Positions 14,667-19,379 of a stretch of 19,379 bases of DNA are shown one piece after another. The notes under the pieces are model-generated. The model worked only from the letters and a program-made list of their open reading frames with translations. It was not told the origin of the DNA and made no database searches. Source of the stretch: DASPPK01 sp964399235 (GTDB taxonomy: Archaea; Thermoproteota; Bathyarchaeia; Bathyarchaeales; Bathycorpusculaceae); contig CAYNQC010000017.1 of the NCBI GenBank assembly GCA_964399235.1, positions 1 to 19,379 of the forward strand, in the 5' to 3' direction. The translations under genes were made by a program, and so were the position numbers. Numbering within the stretch: position 1 is the first letter of the stretch; every line of letters starts with the position of its first letter.

Positions 14667-15085
14667 GAAAAACGCTTGCGGCAATACTTGAAGAGGAAGG
14701 CTATTTCGTCGATACAGCGGAAAGCGGAAAAGAAGCAATGTTGAAGACCAATTCAAATTTCTATAATCTTGCTTTGATAGATGTTCGACTGCTGGACATG
14801 GAAGGGACGACACTTCTAACAAGAATCAAAGAGACTGTTCCAAGGATGCGCAAAATAATCATAACCGGATACCCCACAGTTCACAATGCGATGGAGGCAG
14901 TGAACCGAAACGCGGACGCATATCTCGTGAAGCCTTTTGACGTGGGTAAAGTCCTCTTCGTAATTAGAGAACAGCTGAAAAAGCAAGAGGAGGAAAGACG
15001 GTTCAGCCAGCAGAAAGTAACGGAGTTCATTGAGACTCGAGTGCGAGAACTCAACTTGGAAACGGCAGATTGCGATTCTAAGTAG
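14618..15085 (+). CDS. Receiver-only response regulator
   Basis: This CheY-like protein of 155 aa would accept phosphate from the overlapping kinase gene's product. It has the acidic pocket D11-D12-D13, phosphoacceptor D55 (LIDVRL), T83 (IITG) and K105 (LVKPF). The receiver fold ends near residue 122, and a charged, probably coiled-coil tail (KKQEEERRFSQQK) follows. No DNA-binding or enzymatic output domain is present, so it works by protein contact or as a relay to another protein outside the window. TTG 14618 is fixed by the GGAGGTGA site. The stop is TAG. Confidence 0.92.
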   Translation: MDKRARIIVVDDDESIRKTLAAILEEEGYFVDTAESGKEAMLKTNSNFYNLALIDVRLLDMEGTTLLTRIKETVPRMRKIIITGYPTVHNAMEAVNRNADAYLVKPFDVGKVLFVIREQLKKQEEERRFSQQKVTEFIETRVRELNLETADCDSK

Positions 15086-15279
15086 AAACTCGCCATTTCT
15101 CTCTTGTCCTTCTGGGGTTGCTTGCCTTTTTCCGTTCATCGTCCTTTTGATGTGCTTCTTTATCCGGGCTTTTGCGAAGTCATCCGCGCTTCGATGAACG
15201 TGTTTATCTCCTTTTGAGGTCATCTTCGAGAATGTCAAATTGTTCCTTAGGCATTTCTACGCACTCGGTTTCTCTGCTT

Positions 15280-15306
15280 ACCTAAAAACGAAAATTTCTT
15301 TTCGTT
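15280..15306 (-). terminator. GAAA-loop hairpin terminator of the aminotransferase gene
   Basis: On the minus strand, starting within the stop codon, an 8-bp perfect stem AACGAAAA / TTTTCGTT (15287-15306) closes a GAAA loop and is followed by more T. The RNA end reads as a stem plus U-rich tail. It separates the convergent response regulator and aminotransferase genes. The 200 nt between 15086 and 15286 show nothing else. Confidence 0.55.
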
Positions 15307-16511
15307 CACTTGTTTTCTTTGACCATTTTTGCCAGGCGCTTGATTCCTTCATCTATGCGTTCATCTGTTGAATAGGAAAAGTTGAGTCTCATCGTGTTCT
15401 GTCCTTTGCCGTTGCAGTGAAACGCTGAGCCTGCGACATACGCAACTTTGTTTTCAATTGCCTTTGGCAGAAGGACGGTTGCGCTCATCTTCTTCGGCAG
15501 CTTGACCCAAAGAAACAGTCCTCCTTCGGGTTTGGTCCATGAAACTCCCTTTGGCATGTACTTCTCTAGGGCATCCAGCATCACTCTGCGCTTCTGCGCG
15601 TAGAGCTTGCGTATCTTCTCAATTTGGGCCGGAAGTAGTCCGCGCTTCAGGAATTCGGCAATAATGAGTTGAGTGTATGATGGTGAGCTCAGATCCATGG
15701 CTTGTTTTGCAACGATCATTCTTTCCGTCCATTCTGTCGGCGCCATTATCCATGCCAAACGCAGACCTGGACACAACAGTTTAGAAAATGTTCCCAGCAC
15801 GATGACTTGATTTTCCTTGTCCAAACCATATATGGCTGGAACGCTTTCACCTGTGAATCTCAGGTCACGGTAAGGGCTGTCTTCAACTATGGGGATCTCG
15901 TACTCGTACGCCAGTTGCAAAAGGTGCCGGCGTCTTTCAAGTGTCATTGTGACTCCAGAAGGATTTTGGAAGTCAGGGACGACATAGATGAATTTCGGCT
16001 TCTTTTTTCTTGCTGCCAGTCTGGCCAACACTTTTTCCAAATGGTCCATTCTCATTCCTTGTTCGTCTTGAGTGACGCCTATCATTTTTGCTCTGTAAGC
16101 AGTGAATGCCTGAAGGCCGCCGATGTATGAAGGCAGTTCAACTATTACGATGTCCTTTGGGTCCAAGAAGACTCTGCCCATTATGTCTAAGCCTTGCTGT
16201 GATCCTGACGTGATAAGGATGTTTTCAGGTCTTACTGTGGGTTTCTCACGTGCCATCCACTTGGCAAGTTCCTCACGGAGGCCCCACTCTCCCTCTGTGG
16301 GTCCATACTGCAGGGCTAATGCTCCTTTTTCGCGTAGGATTCTGCATGAAATATCCTCTAGGTCTTTGACAGGGAAGGTTTCTGGAGCGGGAAGTCCACC
16401 TCCGAAGGAAATCATGTCAGCTTGTCGAGTGATTTTGAGAAGGTCGCGAATTTCAGAACGTCTCATACTCTTGGCGTTCTTTGAATAAAATGCCGAAATA
16501 TCTTTGATCAT
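15306..16511 (-). CDS. PLP-dependent aminotransferase, class I/II (LysN/2-aminoadipate type)
   Basis: The 401-aa fold-type I aminotransferase has a GGGLPAPETFP opening (substrate-binding), YGPTEGEWGLRE, TSGSQQGLD for the PLP phosphate and VPDFQNPSG with the conserved Asn. It continues with VEDSPY, the PLP lysine K244 in GTFSKLLCPGLRLAW, and a late arginine in MRLNFS. This pattern and length match the LysN/2-aminoadipate and aromatic aminotransferase subgroup, related to MocR cores but with no DNA-binding domain. The amino donor cannot be set from sequence. Start is ATG 16511 with a weak GGAAGTTGA upstream. It ends in the hairpin at 15280-15306. Confidence 0.92.
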   Translation of the reverse strand: MIKDISAFYSKNAKSMRRSEIRDLLKITRQADMISFGGGLPAPETFPVKDLEDISCRILREKGALALQYGPTEGEWGLREELAKWMAREKPTVRPENILITSGSQQGLDIMGRVFLDPKDIVIVELPSYIGGLQAFTAYRAKMIGVTQDEQGMRMDHLEKVLARLAARKKKPKFIYVVPDFQNPSGVTMTLERRRHLLQLAYEYEIPIVEDSPYRDLRFTGESVPAIYGLDKENQVIVLGTFSKLLCPGLRLAWIMAPTEWTERMIVAKQAMDLSSPSYTQLIIAEFLKRGLLPAQIEKIRKLYAQKRRVMLDALEKYMPKGVSWTKPEGGLFLWVKLPKKMSATVLLPKAIENKVAYVAGSAFHCNGKGQNTMRLNFSYSTDERIDEGIKRLAKMVKENK

Positions 16512-16576
16512 GTTTCAACTTCCATTCTATTTTTGCCTGAAATTGAGCCCTGTTTGGGAAGGCTAATGCGTCGGAA

Positions 16577-16586
16577 TATAAGGTTG
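16577..16586 (-). promoter_or_regulatory. Possible TATA box of the aminotransferase gene
   Basis: The minus strand reads CCTTATATTC about 70 nt before ATG 16511, leaving a leader of about 45 nt. The rest of the 244-nt divergent spacer shows no clear signal. Confidence 0.35.
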
Positions 16587-16755
16587 TTGCATTTTTCTGA
16601 CCAATTTGAATGTAGAGTAATTGCCTCCTAAGCTTCAGGATTTTTCGATGCTGACCTTGACTGCCCCTTAGAGACTGTAGAAGATTATTCCAGAAACATT
16701 ATCTCTCCCCGCACGTTGATAATCAAACCGTCTGGAAGCAGGAGGCAAGGAGTTC

Positions 16756-18132
16756 TTGGGCAAGACAGTCTCTGGGGTATTGTTTGCCACATTGCTCTTG
16801 CTAACAGTGATACCTGCTGTCGAGGTAAGACGGGTCAGGGCATGGAGCGGCACGGTATACATTGTGGCGGATGGTTCAGTGAGCCCTCCCGATTCTCCTG
16901 TCAGCCGAAATGGAGATCTTTACACGTTGACCGGGAACATCTACAGTGATGGCGACGGCATTGTGATTTTGAGAAATAACGTGACTCTAACTGGAGCTGG
17001 CTATGCAATTCAGGGAACGGCTGGGGCCTATTCAAGAGGAATCTACATCCAGGGAAGAAACAACATCACGATACGAGAGACACATGTAAGTGCCTTTGAG
17101 TATGGACTTGTCATTGACCAGTCATCAGGCGTGGTTGTCGAAAAAAACACTTTTAGCGAGAACCTGAGGGACGGCGTCTCATTCCATGAAGCTTCGTTCA
17201 ACATGCTTCTCGGAAACAGAATCTTGAACAATGAGAATGGCATCGAATTGGCCGTTTCAAACAACAATAGTATCTGCACAAACAATATTGAGGCAAACTT
17301 GCACTATGGGATTGGCTTATGCAGTTCTGAAAATAATCACATTTACCACAACAGCTTCGTGGCCAACACATATTTACAGGCGTCTCCATGTGCAAATTTG
17401 ACAAACACTTGGCATGAAATCTATCCCTTGTGCGGCAACTACTGGAGCGACTACAATGGAACTGATCTGCGCAGCGGATTTTTCCAGAATGAGACCAATA
17501 GCGACGGCATAGGAGACACGCTGTATTTTATCGATGAAAACAATACAGACAGGTATCCTCTAATGGGTCAGTGGACTGAAGCAGGCGAGAACACAACTGT
17601 GACACACCCATCAGGGTTTTCACTTGTTTACTCCAATGTCCTATTCGCCGGCGTCACAATAATCAACCAGTCAGAACTCGGACCGCAGGTCTCTCTAGGC
17701 TTTCGACATGCAAGCCAGCCTCCAATCTACTACGACATCAAAACTTTCGCAGATTTCTCTGCCCCCATAATCCTTGCAATTGTCTATGACGGTCATGACT
17801 TGACACAGCTTGAAGAAGAACGGCTGAACTTGGTTCGCTGGAACCACACCCTGCAAGAATGGGAAAACATCACGACTCACGTTGACACTGCAAACGACAC
17901 AATCTCAGGCGAGACAAGCAGCCTCTCAATGTTCACATTGGTGATCCCCATTTTGGGCGACATCAACAGCGACGGGATTGTCGACATTTACGATGCTATA
18001 ACCCTTGCTTCGGCTTTCGGCTCTAGACCTGGAAGCTCGAACTGGAATTACAGTGCAGACATCAATAGCGACGGCGGCATTGACATTTACGATGCCATCA
18101 TACTTGCGGGCAATTACGGTGAAAACTCGTAA
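16756..18132 (+). CDS. Secreted NosD-like beta-helix protein with C-terminal dockerin
   Basis: The 458-aa product has a signal segment (about 5-28), then a right-handed parallel beta-helix (about 50-215) rich in N-N-x-I/S rungs such as GRNNITI and SSENNHIYHN, like NosD/carbohydrate-binding proteins. The GNYWSDYNGTD...DGIGDT...DRYPLM closing block of NosD-like archaeal proteins follows. A beta domain (about 285-395, ending SMFTLVIP) leads to two dockerin calcium loops. These have Asp/Asn ligands at D402-N404-D406-D410-D413 and D435-N437-D439-D443-D446, each followed by an IYDAI helix. Start is TTG 16756, with GGAGG at 16741-16745 and AAGGAG nearer. It would act outside the cell. No cohesin is visible in the window. 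Confidence 0.85.
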   Translation: MGKTVSGVLFATLLLLTVIPAVEVRRVRAWSGTVYIVADGSVSPPDSPVSRNGDLYTLTGNIYSDGDGIVILRNNVTLTGAGYAIQGTAGAYSRGIYIQGRNNITIRETHVSAFEYGLVIDQSSGVVVEKNTFSENLRDGVSFHEASFNMLLGNRILNNENGIELAVSNNNSICTNNIEANLHYGIGLCSSENNHIYHNSFVANTYLQASPCANLTNTWHEIYPLCGNYWSDYNGTDLRSGFFQNETNSDGIGDTLYFIDENNTDRYPLMGQWTEAGENTTVTHPSGFSLVYSNVLFAGVTIINQSELGPQVSLGFRHASQPPIYYDIKTFADFSAPIILAIVYDGHDLTQLEEERLNLVRWNHTLQEWENITTHVDTANDTISGETSSLSMFTLVIPILGDINSDGIVDIYDAITLASAFGSRPGSSNWNYSADINSDGGIDIYDAIILAGNYGENS

Positions 18133-18235
18133 TCACGTCACTTCAGGTGCACCTAATTGGCGCGCGCGGAACGTAACTGATATAGACTACAATTAGGTAT
18201 TTAGCAAACGAGACAGGGCCTTAGTCAAGTATCGT

Positions 18236-18314
18236 GGGGCCGTAGTATAGCTTGGTTTAGTATCCCAGCCTGGGGCGTTGGCGATCCTGGGTTCAAATCC
18301 CAGCGGCCCCACCA
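18236..18314 (+). tRNA. tRNA-Pro (anticodon GGG), CCA encoded
   Basis: A full cloverleaf folds. The acceptor GGGGCCG pairs with CGGCCCC. The D stem GTAT/GTAT has two wobble pairs. The anticodon stem CCAGC/GTTGG carries loop CTGGGGC with anticodon GGG at 18272-18274 and G37. The T stem is CTGGG/CCCAG with loop TTCAAAT. Discriminator A73 is followed by encoded CCA. There is no intron. A TATA-like GGTATTTAG lies about 35 nt upstream. The spacer from 18133 to 18235 holds nothing else I can see. Confidence 0.97.
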
Positions 18315-18366
18315 CGATGTATTCAGGCATATTTTGACAAAATAATCTGGTTGCTGGCTTATTTTC

Positions 18367-18408
18367 TTGTTGGGGTAGCTGTTGCAGATAAGAACCTACC
18401 TGTTTTGG
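18367..18408 (+). repeat. Degenerate direct repeat A, upstream of vapBC
   Basis: It starts TTGTTGGGG and contains a 25-nt core (18384-18408) that matches repeat B at 20 of 25 positions by eye. With the tRNA it accounts for part of the 266-nt stretch between tRNA-Pro and vapB. The rest, 18409-18536, holds no gene I can support. Confidence 0.5.
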
Positions 18409-18536
18409 ATAAGTGGTTGGGGGTTGCTGGGGCTAGAGTGTCCCGACACTTTAGGAGAAATTGACAGGCAAATCTCGATGACAGCTACAATGAGATGTCT
18501 CCGCATTAATGGTGGTGCGAATCGACCTCAGTGCAA

Positions 18537-18546
18537 AGTATAAATT
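18537..18546 (+). promoter_or_regulatory. TATA box of vapBC
   Basis: AGTATAAATT is centred about 40 nt before GTG 18581. Transcription would begin near 18567, just ahead of GGGTGAT at 18571-18577. The longer open frame from ATG 18509 begins before this box, so it is not the protein start. Confidence 0.6.
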
Positions 18547-18580
18547 TGTGTATTACTTTTGTATAACCTCGGGTGATACA

Positions 18581-18826
18581 GTGATCGAGGAAGAAATGAA
18601 AGTCGGTCCGAAAGGTCAAGTAGTCATCCCCCGCACGATGCGCAAGGCACTCAAGATCAGTCCAGGCTCCAAAGTCAAATTCAAGCTAGACGATGGAAGA
18701 CTCATCCTAGAGAAGCCAAGCTTCGACCCCGTAGCCACCTTCGCAAGAATAGCCAAACAAATCAACCACAACAAGAAGATAAACCCCCACCAGTACGAAG
18801 AGGAACTGGAAGAGAGAACACAGTAA
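18581..18826 (+). CDS. vapB: VapB-like antitoxin, AbrB/SpoVT type
   Basis: The 81-aa product has the swapped-hairpin DNA-binding domain (about 6-47): MKVGPKGQVVIPRTMRKAL, then SPGSKVKFKLDDGRLILEKP. A charged C-terminal tail (about 48-81, ending EEELEERTQ) would wrap the toxin. It neutralises VapC and represses its own promoter, as known for the family. GTG 18581 has GGGTGAT upstream but only 3 nt spacing. ATG 18596, 5 nt after GAGG, is the alternative and would lose 5 residues. The stop TAA overlaps the vapC ATG by one base (TAATG). Codon choice is richer in C-ending codons than in most neighbours. Confidence 0.88.
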   Translation: MIEEEMKVGPKGQVVIPRTMRKALKISPGSKVKFKLDDGRLILEKPSFDPVATFARIAKQINHNKKINPHQYEEELEERTQ

Positions 18827-19221
18827 TGCTTTACCTCGACTCAAACGTCTTTATATACGCTGCCATGAACATGCAGGCCCTAGGAGAAAACGCAAGATCC
18901 CTCCTCCTGAAGATCCAGCTGGGAGAAGAAAAAGCCGAAACCTCCGCGCTCACCTTCGACGAAGTCTTCTGGGCAGTGAAGAAACACAGCGAAGAGGCAG
19001 CCGTTGAAGCCTGCCAGGCACTGCTGAACTTCCCCAACTTGGAGATCGTGCCCGTCGATCGAGAACTGGTTCTGCTAGCCCTGCGGTTGATAGAGAAACA
19101 CCATCTGGCTCCCCGAGACGCCATCCACGCAGCAACAGCAATAGCGGACAAGGCAGATGTTATAGTGTCAACCGACGCCCACTTCGACAATATGAAGGAA
19201 CCGAAACGACGGCCACTGTAA
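18826..19221 (+). CDS. vapC: VapC-like PIN-domain toxin (RNase)
   Basis: The 131-aa PIN nuclease has the full acidic site: D5 (LDSNVFIY), E46 (TFDEVFW), D98 (APRDAIHAA) and D117 (VSTDAHFD), which bind Mg2+ and cut RNA, typically tRNA or rRNA in this family. It overlaps vapB by one base, so antitoxin and toxin are made together. All active residues are intact, so it should be functional. Like vapB it uses many C-ending codons, which with the flanking repeats may mark a recent arrival. The exact RNA target cannot be predicted. Confidence 0.9.
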   Translation: MLYLDSNVFIYAAMNMQALGENARSLLLKIQLGEEKAETSALTFDEVFWAVKKHSEEAAVEACQALLNFPNLEIVPVDRELVLLALRLIEKHHLAPRDAIHAATAIADKADVIVSTDAHFDNMKEPKRRPL

Positions 19222-19264
19222 ACTAGCATAGAAGACATGCGATAGCCTAATCATTGAGATAGGT

Positions 19265-19305
19265 TTGTTGGGATGATGCTGCAGACAAAATCCTGCCTGT
19301 TCTGG
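19265..19305 (+). repeat. Degenerate direct repeat B, downstream of vapBC
   Basis: This copy starts TTGTTGGGA and has the same 25-nt core (19281-19305) as repeat A, in the same orientation. It is followed by GGAGAAAATTG, echoing GGAGAAATTGA after repeat A, and by ACTATAAGC near the window end, which may be a TATA box for a gene beyond it. Confidence 0.5.
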
Positions 19306-19379
19306 CGCAGTCTTGCGAGTAGGGGAAGGGTCGGAGAAAATTGCCTGTTTTTGGATGGACTATAAGCTAAATAGCGCGC

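Noticed and set aside
14816..15238. 140-aa minus-strand frame over the receiver and spacer
   Set aside because: It overlaps the catalytic part of the response regulator, and its sequence is basic and motif-free.
18509..18580. Longer VapB N terminus from ATG 18509
   Set aside because: It starts ahead of the TATA box at 18537-18546 and adds residues not seen in AbrB-type antitoxins.
18236..19379. Integrated element with tRNA-Pro as attachment site
   Set aside because: No copy of the tRNA 3' end is found downstream, and no integrase is present. Only the vapBC-flanking repeats remain as a hint.
1..19379. CRISPR array, insertion sequence, rRNA or prophage
   Set aside because: No regularly spaced repeats, transposase motifs, rRNA stretches or phage genes were seen by eye.

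Overview
The window looks like a piece of an archaeal chromosome, most likely Thermoproteota and possibly a Bathyarchaeia-type lineage. The lineage is inferred from gene content and cannot be proven here. The archaeal evidence is a GatD/GatE tRNA-dependent amidotransferase pair, a short archaeal-type adenylosuccinate synthetase, TATA-box promoters of the CTTAAA type, GGTGA/GGAGG ribosome binding sites, frequent GTG and TTG starts, a VapBC pair with an AbrB-type antitoxin, and a tRNA-Pro with an encoded CCA. A run of exactly 100 N at 4484-4583, flanked by an identical 55-bp sequence, shows this is a scaffold from a draft, probably metagenomic, assembly.

Layout. 1-2070: a metallophosphoesterase converges on a two-gene minus-strand unit (four-helix membrane protein, then a secreted superoxide-reductase-like protein). 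Diverging from that unit is a plus-strand cluster of a 45-aa zinc protein, a 79-aa LSm-like protein and, after 51 nt, a YkgJ-type cysteine-cluster protein. 2588-4981: purA, apparently starting at CTG, then a major facilitator transporter broken only by the assembly gap. 5049-7322: a membrane-anchored HtrA protease, a convergent DUF457-type membrane hydrolase overlapping it by 23 nt, and a divergent 57-aa DNA-binding-like protein. 7486-10833: the gatE-gatD operon on the minus strand, probably leaderless. 11030-15085: a cytidine deaminase, then a soluble multi-PAS/GAF histidine kinase overlapping a receiver-only response regulator. 15306-16511: a PLP aminotransferase on the minus strand, ending in a GAAA-loop hairpin terminator. 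16756-18132: a secreted beta-helix protein with a C-terminal dockerin. 18236-19379: tRNA-Pro(GGG), then vapB-vapC between two degenerate direct repeats.

How the genes relate. GatE and GatD together convert Glu-tRNA(Gln) to Gln-tRNA(Gln). The kinase and receiver form a phosphorelay with no DNA-binding output domain in the window. The secreted SOR-like protein and its upstream four-helix membrane protein look like one functional unit at the cell surface. Most of the rest is ordinary housekeeping. The points most worth a second look are the CTG start of purA, the secreted SOR-like/membrane pair, the small-protein cluster at 1689-2511, the repeats around vapBC and the archaeal dockerin protein. 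I did not find a CRISPR array, insertion sequence, prophage or obvious new defence system.
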